The notes beneath the pieces are model-generated. The model was not told the DNA's origin. It ran no database searches and saw only the letters and a program-made list of their open reading frames with translations. Shown here piece after piece: positions 1 to 12,839 of a stretch of 64,000 nucleotides of DNA. Both the position numbers and the translations under genes were made by a program. How positions within the stretch are numbered: the first letter of the stretch is position 1; each line of letters starts with the position of its first letter. Location of the stretch: contig JAQPZY010001250.1 of the NCBI GenBank assembly GCA_029931535.1, positions 868,001-932,000 on the forward strand, written 5' to 3'. The DNA is from Margaritifera margaritifera. Its lineage: Eukaryota > Mollusca > Bivalvia > Unionida > Margaritiferidae.

Positions 1-690
1 AATTAAAATCAACCGTTAAGGTGAATTTAATTTTCAAATAGTGTGACATGAACTTAGAGTAACTTATTTTATTTTTGAGGAGTCGTGAACGAAAGATAAA
101 ACAGCGAGCTATCTATATATTTTTATAAAATACGTTTGAAGACTTCAAAATGAAATTCAGTAATGACAATGCAACAATTTATAATGAAAAATAATATATG
201 ACTCATTTTTGGAGCTGCAGGGGCTATTGCTGGTAATCCATGGGTTCAGAGAGAGACCACAAGAGAGTCAAGACAACACAATCGAATTCGTAGACAGTTT
301 GCCGCCAGATAGTCAAGAAACGATATAGTAAACTCACAAGCCACTACAAGAAATGGATGATGAATCGCTACCCTTACAACAAGAAAGTCAGGAATCTACC
401 AGAACGAGATTTGCTGGACTTAATATTGACAAGAATGGAAAGATAAAATAGATTTTGTTTATAAAATCATCACTCGACAATTATACAGATGAGAGGCGGT
501 TGACCGACGAAGTAAATGTAGATTGTTCTTCTTTTTAAAATTGTATTAAAACCTTATAAATTTTGAACAAGCTCATTCAGAGACATGAAATAAATATTAT
601 TTGTAATACCAGTATGAAAATTGAGGTGAGGTATTGATTTTCTTTGTACCACGGATCGTTTAAATTTACTGGTGCGGTCTTTCTGCGTCC
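1..690. other. No recognisable gene; AT-rich
   Basis: I see no long open frame and no recognisable domain. Around 250-450 the + strand reads as short broken coding-like pieces (for example RFAGLNIDKNGK near 409-445), which may be debris of a mobile element, but I cannot assign them. Confidence 0.3.
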
Positions 691-699
691 TTTTCTTTC

Positions 700-2850
700 A
701 GAGAGGAAGTGAGCAACTTTATAGTCTGCTCAGAAAAGCAAGTATGTATCCCATGAGACTATCAGTGCAACTGTCGATTGGCAACTGGCGCAAAGAGGTC
801 AATTAATGGGTGTCCCCACATTTTGAAATACTTTATGAACAATAAGCATGTTCAGAGTCTTCTATGTTGGTTGAGTCTTGTTTCTGCTCAATTTGACTGA
901 AAATACATTCAGTTTGCATGCAATCTGAGCGGCTTTCAATTCAACGTTGTGTTCCGCAAGTCCCATGTTTTTTTTTAGCAAAGATGTGGTTACCGGGTAC
1001 CTCTCTGCTTGTTAATATATTGGACAACTGTTGAATTGTCTCACCTGATCAACACAGTTTGCCTTTGTAACTGACTCAGAAAATGTGTAAGAGTCAAGTA
1101 AACAGCCTCCATTTCCAAACAGTTGATGTACTGTTTATCTTGACTGTTTTACCAAAATCCACGAATGAATCAATTCCCCAGATAAACCCCAAGACCTGTC
1201 TTGAAGCATCTGCGTTTATGATAGCAGATGTTAGGGATTGTTGCCTAGATCCCCTCTTCATAATGTTGGCTGAATCTAATAACCGCTGTAGATGAGATTT
1301 GAGCTATTGTGTAATGGGTGTAGTTTCTGAGAAGACAGTTTCCAAAAACTGAGTAGGTATCACTGAAATGGTCCCATGTTTAGCTGAAAATCGGGATGAA
1401 TTATATGCATTCTATCATTATTCCTAGCAAATGAAGAAAAATCCTGAACTGACTCATGACCTCTCAACATATTCTTTACTGCAAGAAACAGCATTTCTAT
1501 TCTGTCTGGAGTTTGAATCCTTATATCTGCTCTCCGATGGAACAGACTGCTCAGTTGTGTTATAGATTGATTTACAACTTGACAGGACTTGTCTTTATTA
1601 ATATTAAACCGTCGTGTAACCAACAGATCTAGACACTTCTCACTTTCCTTGGATAACAGTGATTTTGACTGATTTGCTGATCTCGATCAAGAGCTATTCT
1701 GATAGTTTGTTTTCTTAGATAAACTGCAACAACTGTACCGTTTCGAAGAATCCTTGATGCTGATGTGGATCCAAAATATAGAACTTTCCATTGATTTGTA
1801 TTGACCTTTAATGCAAAACCTCAGATAGCGACGATGTATTGGACAAATTGGAATATGTAGATATTGGTCGCTTAGATCGGGAGAAATTGCCCATTCGTTT
1901 GGTTTTAACAAATTTATAATCTTGTTTGATGTGTCCATTTTGAAATGTTTTGTCAGAAGATATGTATTCATGGATCTCAGATTTATCACTGGTCTCATTA
2001 TCTGATATTTGTTTGGTATTAGGATGTGTGTTTGTGTATGAAGATCTTCGGGAGGATTCAGTCTCAATAGCATTTTGTCCACACAGTTTATTTGCCTCTT
2101 CTAATAAAATATCTTACCACTGTATTGCGAGGTATCCTGTGAAATTCTAAACTGTATCCTTTGTGTATTACTGAAAGAACCCATTCGTTGATAATTTTGT
2201 TTCCATTTCTGAAGGACAAATCTGTGATGACCCTCCAACTAGTACGTGCAATTCAACTGCAAGACTCTTACCTCTGAGTATTTTTTGCTGTTTCTTTGGA
2301 ATGCAAAAGGATCCCTTGGAACTGTTGTTTCTAACCAATTCTCACTCGTCAGCAGTGTCTGTGCTGGATCTCTGACCCCCTGAAGAAGAGTAATAGTCAT
2401 TCTAACGAGACTGTGTGGCTTCCCAATTATCATGTGTGTCTCTATTGAAAGTATCTGAACCATACCTCCTCTTCTGACCAAAGACTTATTTATTACCACT
2501 AAATTCAGGTCTAAGATCTTTCAACATATTTCCGATCTTTGGTGTTGAAGACCTTTCCCAAATACTCCCTTACATGACAGGGGTAAGTAAAACATTTTGT
2601 TTCTCAGGCCTTTATTCATTAGGATAGTGTCAGACATTGATGCCTTCCTTATAAATGTGTTGCGGTATGCTCGTGCTATGACCACCTGGTTTCAAGCCCT
2701 AGCTGACATGTCATTCAAGGCCCGCACTAGTTGGACTGCAAATCAACATTTACCTTTGGAGCCTTCCGTATATTTAAGAGAGTTGCCAAAGCTTGTTGTA
2801 CGTAAACCACAGAAACAAGTTCCATCCTTTTTATCATAAATAATCAATGA
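700..2850 (-). pseudogene. Decayed DIRS-type retrotransposon (RT/RNase H region)
   Basis: Read on the minus strand, this interval carries DIRS-type reverse transcriptase and RNase H sequence in several frames. The best stretch is 2082-1687, with RPVINLRSMNTYLLTKHFKMD and DLSDQYLHIPICPIHRRYL, characteristic of the DIRS RT palm. It continues after a frame change at 1690-1360 with LLSKESEKCLDLL, FNINKDKSC and TPDRIEMLFLAVKNMLRG, the post-catalytic RT region. The YxDD box near 1700 is degraded. Further left, NADASRQVLGF (about 1230) matches the start of the RNase H fold, and IDLFAPVANRQL (about 800) the end of the DIRS RNase H module. The gag side is probably 2850-2250. No tyrosine recombinase or terminal repeats were identified. 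Multiple stops and frameshifts show it is inactive. Family assignment comes from motif recognition only. Confidence 0.75.
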
Positions 2851-2997
2851 CATGGCAATTAATCCATTGGTTGAGAATCGGTCAACCTAGATTGAATTTT
2901 ACTGGTTTTCTTGTACCATTTAAATGACTGGTTGTTTTAAAAGATACAATTATCATGGCCAGTTGTTTTGAGTCAAGTCAAGAATATAATATAATTT

Positions 2998-3230
2998 TGC
3001 TCACTTATAAGTAAAGTCCTACTGCAAAATACACAGACCAAGATATGCTTTCGCATAATGCGCCGGTAGATCTCGTCTATGCAGTTTGTTAGGAATAATC
3101 AGAAGAACAAACAACATAGACCCTTATCTGCCGGCGCAGTAGGCGACGGCAGATCAGGGTCTATGTTGTTTACAGTTTGCAGTCTATGTTGTTTGCAGTT
3201 GGACCCGATTTATAGCGAGTATATACGGAA
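2998..3230. mobile_element. Palindromic double-hairpin MITE, copy 1
   Basis: This segment holds two nested inverted repeats. One is built on CATAGACC...GATCTGCC with its complement GGCAGATCAGGGTCTATG (about 3105-3170), preceded by a decayed first hairpin around a GCATAATGC core. The right end GCGAGTATATACGG matches the ends of the copies near 26.5, 35.1 and 46.0 kb. The left end is worn, with only CACTTATAAG matching copy 2. An extra short duplication of the TCTATGTTGTTTGCAGT arm is present. Confidence 0.7.
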
Positions 3231-5139
3231 CATCATTTTAGTTCATCATCTGGTGTCGGTGATTAGATATTTTTGTAAAAGCATTGGTTTGGGTAGTGAG
3301 TTTACTTTATTTTCATCCGTTCATAACACTTTTACCAGTTGTTGTCGGACGGTCGGCAGGTGACCCAGATAGGCAGACAGACAGATAGACACACAGAAGA
3401 AAATGAAATTTTTAACTTGATTGAATGTTTTGCAAAGTGAAGTACAAACATATAAAATACATGAGAAAAATAATTGATAAATAGATATTTAAGGATAAAT
3501 AAACAATACCCGGACAAGATTTTTTTTAACGTCACATACATAAATGTATTCGTATTTCAAAATCGAGAGATATGTTTCAAAGGTAAAGCAGTCCAGTACT
3601 ATATATTTGTACAAATAGCCAGACATGTATTCATGTGTTGATGCACATTGTTCATAACATTTTATTGAACAAAGTTTCACATTGTGGCTCTTACATTAAT
3701 GGTTTAACTTTAAGATCTTTTCTGCTTGTTGAAAAAAGTACCAAAAATACTATTTGATTTACTTAAGGTACTTAAATTAAATTAATAACCTAGTGTAGTG
3801 ATTCTGCTCTTTTTATGTGTATGGACTTGTAAGTTTTTATATATCCTTTTTATGTAAAATGTTTCTCTCTTTTCTTTTTCTAAAACAAAGAAAAGTATTT
3901 TTTTAAAATATATCATCAATTTCTTTTCTTGGTAATGCCTTCTCGAAACAGAATCCTACTTTCAGAAGAAAAAAAACCCCTATAATTAATCTACACACAC
4001 ACACACACACACGATTTGCACTAGACTTATCGCAATGTTTGAAATTTGGTTTGACCTTCACCTAGTTTTTCATACGTCAAAGAGGACAATATTCTCTATT
4101 CACGAGCAGATAATATATTGAAAATTTGGTGATAAACAGAAAATGAGGATCAACCAAAGGGCACAGATAGTCTCAACAATATGGAAGCAAAACAATTTAG
4201 GCCAAGGTGTTCATGCCATTGTAATGAAGTCTTCATTGTTACTTAAATGTTGTGGAAATGCTCTTCTCCAAATATAGTGTAAGGCTAAGTGTCATACGAT
4301 TTTCTAACCAAAGAACTTAGAAAAGAACCAGGAAATCAATAATAATCGTCGGACTCTAGAACAAACCGTCTTACTGTTTTTTATATCGTAAAAATCCATG
4401 ACAAATTTCACCAAGAAATATTTACATAATACAAGGTTGAAAATTGTGGATAGTAGCTACTGCCCTAATACGTTGACGAAGACATTTCTCTCCATTGCCT
4501 TGTTTTGAAAAGTCTCGCAAAATGCGTGATTTAGCGCTACGGAAAATATAAGTAGAATGAACAACCATCAATACAACGTTTCATATATATGCTTCTTAAA
4601 ACAACTTGAAACAATTTTTAAATTTACTATGAGCCGTACAAACTTGAGATGTTCGTTGGAGAAGGTTCTGCCAAAAAGAAACCGGTTCTACCGATCCAAC
4701 CATCAATCCTTTACTTAAGAACTCAGGAAGTATCTGTGCATGGGCATACTCTATATATGTTCGCAGTTTAGATAATGCAACATAATTTTTAAATATTATA
4801 AAACATTTTGCAATTATGTAGAAAGGAATTTAAAACGATGGTTCATTTTCTCTTTTAACCTCTAGCTTAATTCGATTTTTAAATTTTAAATTTATGTACA
4901 GAAAAATTGCTAACTAGTAGAGCACACTAGTTGTTTATTCCGAACAGATGCATGTGGAGATTTGTGTTACACACATTCGTATATTCTTTTGAATATGGGA
5001 AACAACATACACTTTCTCTTTCTAGATGATTGGAGCAATGAAATATCAGAATGTTGTATGCACATTCTATCAATGTCCAGCAGTAATATTGCAGAGGTTG
5101 CATAGATATTAAATAAACACGTTGGATTCTTCAAATTCC
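3231..5139. other. Intergenic, short (AC) microsatellite
   Basis: No gene or known domain was seen. It contains an (AC)10 run at 3993-4012 and otherwise AT-rich sequence with many stops in all frames. Confidence 0.5.
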
Positions 5140-5356
5140 CCCTTTTTCCATTTTTGTTCAAGCGACTTGCAAAAAGGTGGACTAAAGGAAAAAACTAAAA
5201 CCTTAATACATCTTTATAAACCTTCAAGGAAATCTACAAAGCACTGCTGGAGAAGAAACAATGACAAACTGAATTCTTCAAATACTCATTTTTTAACAAT
5301 TTTTCAAGAAGTGCTTTTACAACAATTGGCTAGAACAAATACGACCGTAATGTGCA
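5140..5356 (+). repeat. Left remnant of the ~160-bp satellite D
   Basis: The segment with GGAGAAGAAACAATGAC near 5250 and CAATTTTTCAAGAAGTG near 5297 matches, in the same orientation, the tandem units that resume at 15246. The unit is cut off at about 5356, exactly where the inverted-repeat terminus of element A starts. The satellite was therefore present before element A inserted. Confidence 0.65.
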
Positions 5357-5645
5357 AGTAGCATATTCTACATCAGACCACATAAAACCTTATTTTAATT
5401 TTTCAAAAATCAGCCCCTACCCTCAACTAAACAAAAAAAAAACATGTTTAAAAACCATCGCCATACCACCCTCGATGCAAATTTTGTTTAGACGGTATGC
5501 TTCCTCGACCAGCCACAAATCACCTTAATTTCATTTTACAAAAACTAACATGTTCCACCCATCGCCATGAGACAAAAAAAATTATTAGCAACAATGAACT
5601 CATCTTTGATATTGCTTATTAATTTCGATATTAATTAGCTTAGAA
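5357..5645 (+). repeat. Left terminal inverted repeat of element A
   Basis: The sequence is similar to the reverse complement of 14957-15245. Shared blocks include CCAGCCACAAATCAC (5510-5524; complement at 15081-15095) and TTTCATTTT. Identity is visibly imperfect, so the element is old. Confidence 0.75.
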
Positions 5646-8439
5646 CCAATATGCTACAACAATAAATGAGTGTCTACCAGCCATTATTATATATTTTCAA
5701 ATTTAAAATGTGTTTGGAGCACATATAACACCAAATAAGGTATGCTTAGATTAGCAATGTATTAAGTATATAACATATTTTAGAGGTAAGCGGAGTTACA
5801 AAATCAGTTTTCTTTCAATTCCAGTCTATACAGGTCAGACGCCAGTATTTACTATCTTGTTTGATTACACCCATAACGACAGCATTAACACGACTTTAAG
5901 GTGAAAAAAACAGGATCATTTGCTATTGAGAGTTCTTACAGGACTCTGTCCTTTATCGAGCACTTAGTAAAATGGATTACATATCTAGTGGATTTTTTAA
6001 TGTTTTTTACATGATGAATTAATATGGATTGCAATTTAACCTTTCACTTGACTGAATCTGGAATAAAATAGGACGAGAATTTTTTTTTAAATTGAAAGAA
6101 ACAGCTTTAAATAGTGTAAGGAGGCTTCACGATGCCACGAAAAAACAACATTCACGAACCAGGAGAGCTATAAGAGGAAGACAAAAATTAAGACCATGGG
6201 TAACACAGAAAGACATCAAAGACAAATTGCGGGCTTGTTAACTTAGACACTGAATGTGGAGTGGATTGCCAAATTTAAACAGTTATGTATCGAGTATTAT
6301 AAAACTTCAAGAATGAGTACATCCTGACTATAAAGAAATCATATGCAGTTAAGAAGCTCAATTAGGTTTGACTATCGCGAAATTTAAGGAATTTTGTAAA
6401 GCTGAAAACCGTGTATTGTATGACGTTTTAAAAGGATCAGGTACAACATACAATCTGAGTCATGGTACCTTTTTAGTACGACTTTATGAACTATCATTGA
6501 AGTTTCCTATTCTTTTACAATCCAGTCTTCCAGTTTAATTTTGTATGCAAACTTGATGCTCATTCATGAAATATGTGAAGAAGGAATTTAAATCTGCACT
6601 GAAAACCTGAACTATTGTATGACTGTATTTGTAACCATATAACAACACGGACGTTTCTTTCAACAGGGATTAGATCAGTGTCTATTGTGTGACTGTGTTT
6701 GCAACCATATAGCAACCAAAGACATAACAAAGGGGACTGTGCCTATTGTGCAACTGTGTTTGCAGCAAGGACAACATAACAAGGACGTTTATTTCAACCG
6801 TGATTAGATCTTTGCGCTCATTGGTGAGTAGGATTTTGCTCAAAGTTCTACTCTCTGCTGAGTAATACAACGGACTTGTAGTACATAACAGTGTTCACTA
6901 TATTACCTGTCTGTGATAACACATAACAGTGTTCACTATATTACCTGTCTGTAAAAACACATAACAGTGTTCACTATATTACCTATCTGTAATAACACAT
7001 AACCGTGTTCACTATATTACCTGTCTGTAATAACACATAACAGTGTTCACTATATTACCTGTCTATAATAACACATAACAGTGTTCACTATATTACCTGT
7101 CTGTAATAACACATAACAGTGTTCACTATATTACCTGTCTGTAATAACAAAACAGAACACAGCTTTATTCATATAATATTTCTCAGACCACTCGCAGGTG
7201 GAATATGAGAAGAGATTGTAAAGATAATATGCCTACTTGTTGATAGCTGAAATATAAGATTTTGTGTTGGTTAATCTTACAACTGATATATGATTTATTT
7301 GTTTGTCTTTCTATCTATCTAGATGTGATTGCTAGAATAAAATAATTCATCAATACTAGCGAACATTTATTCATACAAGCGAGCATTTCTATATATTAAT
7401 CATATGGTATAAATAAACTAAAAGACTATGACAATTTATCTTGAGGTGACATTCTCATACCACAGATAGAATTTATTATTACTGACACATAACTTTACAT
7501 TGTCTTTTCAACGCGTGAGGACAAATAAAATGGCTCACGTAGATAGAAAACTGTGATTCTTTTATTAATGATTTTAATACATAGGTCTCACACTTTGAAT
7601 TTCCGTTGAACATTTTAAGTGCATTTTTTAAAAAAATCCTCTTTTGTTTTTGTCGAGTCATTAGAGATAGATCTGGCAACTATTATGATACCTTCAACTT
7701 GTAATATGAAGACAGGTGAGAAATAATATAAACATATTTGTGTATCAAATATAAGTAAATTCCTGATTCATATTTTAAAATATTTTATATTTTGCTCTCA
7801 ACAGTGCATATAGAACTTTTACTCTCATGCTCATTAAACTTTAAAACATTGAAGATTATCTTTCTTGATGTAAGAAACTGGAAGATTAATATGTCTGATC
7901 GCATTTATATTAATTTCCGGAACAACTATTTTAAATTATACTTGTACACCTTCCAAACCTGAAAATAAAAATATTTAAAAAAGACTTTTCTTAGATATAC
8001 TCATCGTCGTTTTATTACAAAAGCCAGAAAATATGCATACTAGTTCTGCAAAAATATTAGGATTTATTACAATTGAGATCATTTAAAATTCAACAATAAT
8101 TTAAAAACAAATGACTGAAGAACAGAATTTAAGACATATATACTACAACCCTGATAGTACATTTTCTTACACAAATATTACTCAAAACTGAGACAAAAAT
8201 CAAACGTGATAGGAAGGAAATAAAAAAAAATACTCTGAATTATAGTTTGGGTAACTGAATAATGTACAAATTACACAAGCAAGCAAGAAAAAGATCTACA
8301 TACAGGAGGGTTTATGTTAGTCTCGTGGACGACCAGTAGTCGGCAGACATCGTTGATATGCAAGCATATTAAAAACAACAATGTATACAGATACATTTTG
8401 ACATATGTTTTCTCAAAACACGCCTGGGTTTAACAAGTG
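5646..8439. other. Element A interior, no identified gene
   Basis: The interval has no recognised coding remnant apart from a short open stretch at 6133 (MPRKNNIHEPGEL then stop). It contains the 38-bp tandem array at 6883-7149, listed separately. Confidence 0.4.
6883..7149 (+). repeat. 38-bp minisatellite, about 7 copies
   Basis: Head-to-tail copies share the core CAGTGTTCACTATATTACC and are nearly identical, with single substitutions (CCGTG in one, CTATCTG in another). The homogeneity suggests that the array is younger than the surrounding element A. Confidence 0.9.
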
Positions 8440-8940
8440 AAACCTAAAAATGGAGATGACATATACCACGCTTTCAGGGGTATGTTTAATGAGTGGAAAC
8501 TATAAACAAATACAGTTCGATGAAGTGAAAGAATTTTACAACCGAAAAGTCAAGGAATTATTGGAGAAAGAAAATATGGAATACTTTTCTACTTACCCAG
8601 ACAAAAACCGTCTCATATAGACCGATTTAATAGCATTCTTAAGACGAGGAAATAGAAATATGTCACTCAAAATGAAACCAGGAAATGGATAGATGTATTG
8701 TACAACCTTACTGAGGAATACATTAAATCATATCACTGTTCGGTAGATATGTTACCAATTAATTCCATTGACCAGAAAATAGGTCTAAAGTGTGGATTAA
8801 CCTTTTTGGGTTACTGACAAATGATACCTATGGTACGCTGAAATATAAAGTAGGCGAAAAAGATAAGATCTCAAAATATAAATCTAACTCCATCAAACGG
8901 CTATCTTCCTAGTTTCACGGAAAGAATATTTACAATCAGG
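8440..8940 (+). pseudogene. Polinton-type integrase remnant (element A)
   Basis: Broken reading frames contain IQFDEVKEFYNRK followed by LLEKENMEYFSTYPDKN (about 8510-8610). This is the second catalytic Asp region of the retroviral-like DDE integrase core. ILKTRK and RKWIDVLYNLTEEYIKSYH (8632-8735) follow, the stretch after the catalytic Glu. The C-terminal end reads KISKYKS and then YLPSFTERIFTI (about 8860-8938), the chromo/SH3-like tail of Polinton integrases. Stops interrupt the frame (for example after NRLI at ~8618), and the usual catalytic Glu context is damaged. In living elements this enzyme joins element DNA to the target. The closest relative in the window is 22150-22600 on the opposite strand. 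Confidence 0.75.
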
Positions 8941-9365
8941 CAAGTAATTTTAGGTGACCCCTTAAAGGTTCTCAAGATGTATGTTGGTACTGTAACAAAA
9001 TTTTAGATAATAATGCAACTACTGTTATCTCCACTAATAATATTGGATATTTCTGCTCAGACATTTTCCAACAGATTATGATAAACTTAGGAAAGAAAAT
9101 TATAAATATTTTTGAGGGAAATAGGCTCAATATTTCACCAGTTTATTAGTTTAATGAGTCTGAATAGGCAAAAAGAAATAAAATAATTGACAACCTAAAC
9201 ACTTTATATGGTGTGAATGGAACAATTATTTTAGAGACAATAACAAAGTCAGATTCATGTGTACAAAATTTAAGTAATATAAATGGATGAGAATTTTACA
9301 AGTTCAATTGTGATCAAAAGAAGACTACCGACCAAATGAAACGTCGAAATACTCAACATAACAGG

Positions 9366-9528
9366 TGAAAAAAATTGTGGAAATATTACTAAATCAAAGT
9401 GGTATTATTATAAAGGAAAACAAAATCAGAGATGAAAACAACAAAATAATTACTTGCGAATGTGGAAAAATGTTAACAAGAGACTCTATATTAAATCATA
9501 TAAAAATAAATTTAGCACTGTAAATTTA
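9366..9528 (+). pseudogene. Small ORF with zinc-finger-like CxC...H motif
   Basis: An open stretch of ~53 codons ends in ITCECGKMLTRDSILNHIK, a C-x-C-x(12)-H pattern reminiscent of the short single-finger ORFs found in Polintons. No start codon in good context was seen. The function is unknown, and assignment to element A rests on position. Confidence 0.4.
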
Positions 9529-9739
9529 ATTGAAAATACCAGCGCGATCATAAAAAGTGAAAAACTTGCTTCATACAAAAATACCAAAGTCTGAAAAAGA
9601 AGATTAAATCCTTCTCTAGTTCGTCTTCCCACGAGAAGAGAAAAATAAACAGAATTATTTCTAAAAACAAAAACAAAATGATGACAAGAATACTCTAAGA
9701 CTCATTTAATATGCGTTTTTCTAAAACAACGTCAGTATG

Positions 9740-12480
9740 AGTCTAGGAATGCTGTGAAAAGGCATCGTCTAAATTATTTAAGTTCTCAGAAACCAAGCCG
9801 TGTTCTCTTAATCTTTCATTCAGGTAATCGAGTGGCTTTGCTCTGTTTTCTTTGACAGCATTAGTTTTCTTCTGCAATTCTTCTATCATGTCGTATTATT
9901 TCTCCATTTGAGCCATTTCTTCTAATAATTGGAACATAACATTACTTCCCGTAAATGCTAACGCATTAACAACAGCTCCACCCATCGTAACTGCTGATGT
10001 TGCTATATTTTGTTCTACACCTTCGCTCTCACTGTTTAATGCTAGCAAATTATGACACTGTCTCCTATGTGAAATGTTAAATCAATGATTCTTTCCTAAT
10101 AGCAACACTTCTAATTGAAAATAGAACATACTGCCCTCTTCTAAATAACACGTTTAATTGATCTAGTATATATTATTAAGTTAATGTATTGATATATACT
10201 GAGTAAGCAAAATTGTTATCATTTACCACTAATCTATCATAAAAATCAAAATTAGCCTAAGATATAACGTTCAAATGACAAACAAAAATGAACATAATCC
10301 AGATTCTTTATTTCAGTGACAAAATTCAGTGTCTTACCTATTGTTTGCAGCTTGCATTCAGTAAAACGTGATGGATCATAATCAAATCCATAAGTGGTAG
10401 CTATCGTTTGTGATGCTGTGAAACCAGAGAATAAACATAATATTTATTATCCACTCCAAATCTATATACAGTATCTACCCCATTTTTTATATCAACTAAA
10501 ACCACAAATTCTTCTGATACATTACGAAAATCGTAAAGCATTACATACCCAGATATTATTCCTTTATTATACCTTTTTTTATAAGTTAAGAACTTGTTCG
10601 CTTTGTCTCTAAAACTTTTTTCTAATTTCATCAATTGTGCTATTTATTGCAATACTCCTTATTCCAGTTTCTGTGTTAAATTCCGTTTCAAACTGCCGTA
10701 TGTCTCCTTCTATTTCTGATTTAAGTGTATCGATTCTTTTACTTAATTCTCTTTTTTAAATAATTACTTATGTTAATTGGAAGATGTTTTCGTGATCTGT
10801 TTTGAAAGCTTTCAGTTTTAATCTTTTGTTCTAATTCATTAAAATCTTTTCTTAATTGTTTCACCCTTCAATATAATTCATGAATACTTCCTTGTACCGC
10901 ACTAATATTAATAACAGTTCTCGATCTCAATATCCCATGGTATCGGTTTTCAAATCTTCGATCTTTTAGCAGTGAGTTCATCTTCAAGTGTTAATAAAGT
11001 TTAAAATTTTCATGTTTTGATCTTGTCAGTTAAGTCAGTAATAAATACATCGTAATTGTTTTTATAGATCTAATCATACCTTCGTTCACACATATTTTGA
11101 TTTTGTTTTCATCTATGCTTTTGGTTATTTCTCTGCATGAAATCAATCTTTGTTTGTAACAGTGATAACGTATTAGAGTTATCTGTCAGTTTATCTTCCA
11201 ACCTGATCACACCAGTTTCAAATTCGTCCACTAACTTTTTAATCTCTATGGAGTTCTGTTTTTGTTTTTTTTCTTTTCGTTTAACTCTTTCTGTATTTTT
11301 TGAAGTTGAGATTTTTTATTTTCCTCTATGTGAGTCTCTAAGGCAGGTATATCGCTTCTAATCTTTTTTTAAATAGGTTGTAAGTATTCTTGTATGGTTT
11401 TTTATTTTCCCAAGTCTCTCTCTAAAATTTCTACGGATTGATATAATAACTAATCTCTTCATAAACTACTCTTTAGCATCTGAAATATTGTTCTTGTAGT
11501 CTATTTGTTTCTGCAGTTCTGAGATTATTTTTGTTGCTATATCAATTGAGCTTTGTTCAATAGTTTTTAATTTATGACCAAATTGTTCTCTCCATGTTTT
11601 CATACCTTTCAAATTATTATCCTCTAACGTATTTGAATATCAATTCGTTTTTGTACAAATATTGTATTAACCTCATCAGATGCTTGTGTTGAATCTCCTA
11701 AATTGTAATATGGTGATAATTTGTGTTAAAGTCATTGTTTATTGATTGATCTAGTGTATCATATTTCTCATCTGTTTTCTCCAGAGATAGGAAATATGTC
11801 CTCCTTTACTTCTTCATCTTTAATTCTGATATGCAACTTATTTATGGTTTCTTTTGAAATTTGTTGTAGCATCTCTGTTATGAATTGGATTTGTAAAATA
11901 TATTCCATTCTCGGGTTGTCCTTCTATAGTGATAAAACGTTCCATTTAAGTAATGAAAGCAGTTAACATTCAAACAACGTATGGACACATATTTTTGTTA
12001 ACTTTGTTACTTACGTTATTATATTAGATGTCCTGCTTGATGTAAGTTTCTCCAAAAATCTTTTCCTTTTATTTTCTTTCCATCTTCTAAAAAGTTTTCT
12101 TAGCTTTTCAATTGTCTGGCTTTCTGTATTGCTAAATGTTTTCCTGATTGAAATTTGTATCTCATTGTATCTGTGTTATTTTGTAACTTTCAAATTAGAT
12201 TCCTCGTGACTTATTTCGTTATCGCTTATTGCTTTACTCACCATGTAATCAATACTAATTAACTTACCTATATCACAAATTACAATCTCATCGTGTTTGA
12301 AAACTGTACTGTATAATAGTGTTTCGTTGAAAGCTTTAGCAACAAACCCCATTAAAGTTGCACCTAGCTCTCTAAAAGCCAGAGAAATAAACAAAATCCT
12401 GCTGATATTCTTGCGATTAATAAATTAGCAGCTGATATACCCATCCAACCTGAAGATATTGCCATGATAACCTCTACCCA
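9740..12480 (-). pseudogene. Decayed coiled-coil/helical protein gene(s) of element A
   Basis: Minus-strand frames between these points give long, charged, helix-rich pieces broken by frameshifts. They include 12463-12370 (MAISSGWMGISAANLLIARI start, then after a frame change RELGATLMGFVAKAFNETLL), coiled-coil-like lysine/glutamate-rich stretches at 11900-10850, IEGDIRQFETEFNTETGIR near 10700, and an open frame at 10634-10401 that contains FRDKANKFLTYKKRYNKG. A separate helical piece with MFQLLEEMAQMEK and LDYLNERLREHGLVSEN lies at about 9940-9760. The whole may have been one or more virion- or fibre-type proteins, but I do not recognise a named family. The abundance of open, biased minus-strand sequence argues that it was coding. 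Confidence 0.4.
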
Positions 12481-12499
12481 GTTAAATAAAAAATATATA

Positions 12500-12671
12500 A
12501 AAAAAAACAAAAACAATTATATTCATTTTTTATACTTTCTTCTAAAACCTCTGTATTGTTTAATCTCTTTTCTCAAATTATTTTCAATTTCATTAATCTC
12601 TTACAACCTAAATTAATCATGTTTGTCTTTACGTGGTAATATTGGATAGAATGGTGGTGCCCTTGGCATTT
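12500..12671 (-). pseudogene. Short basic ORF remnant (element A)
   Basis: From about 12671 the minus strand reads MPRAPPFYPILPRKDKHD, then a stop, then EIENNLRKEIKQYRGFRRKYKK. A proline-rich start followed by a basic helix ending in KKY/KK resembles a small ORF next to the capsid genes of Polintons. Family identity is uncertain. Confidence 0.35.
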
Positions 12672-12839
12672 ATCTCCCATTTAAATGTAAGAAATATATA
12701 GCTAAGACGTAAAATGATCGTGTTTTTAAAAACAGGAGCAGAGCCAGCAAAGACAGAAAATGTGAAAGATTTATCAGGCTTTTTTGTGTGCTTTAGATTT
12801 TAAAATTTAAAGATATTTACTCTTCTGAGGACCATTGAC

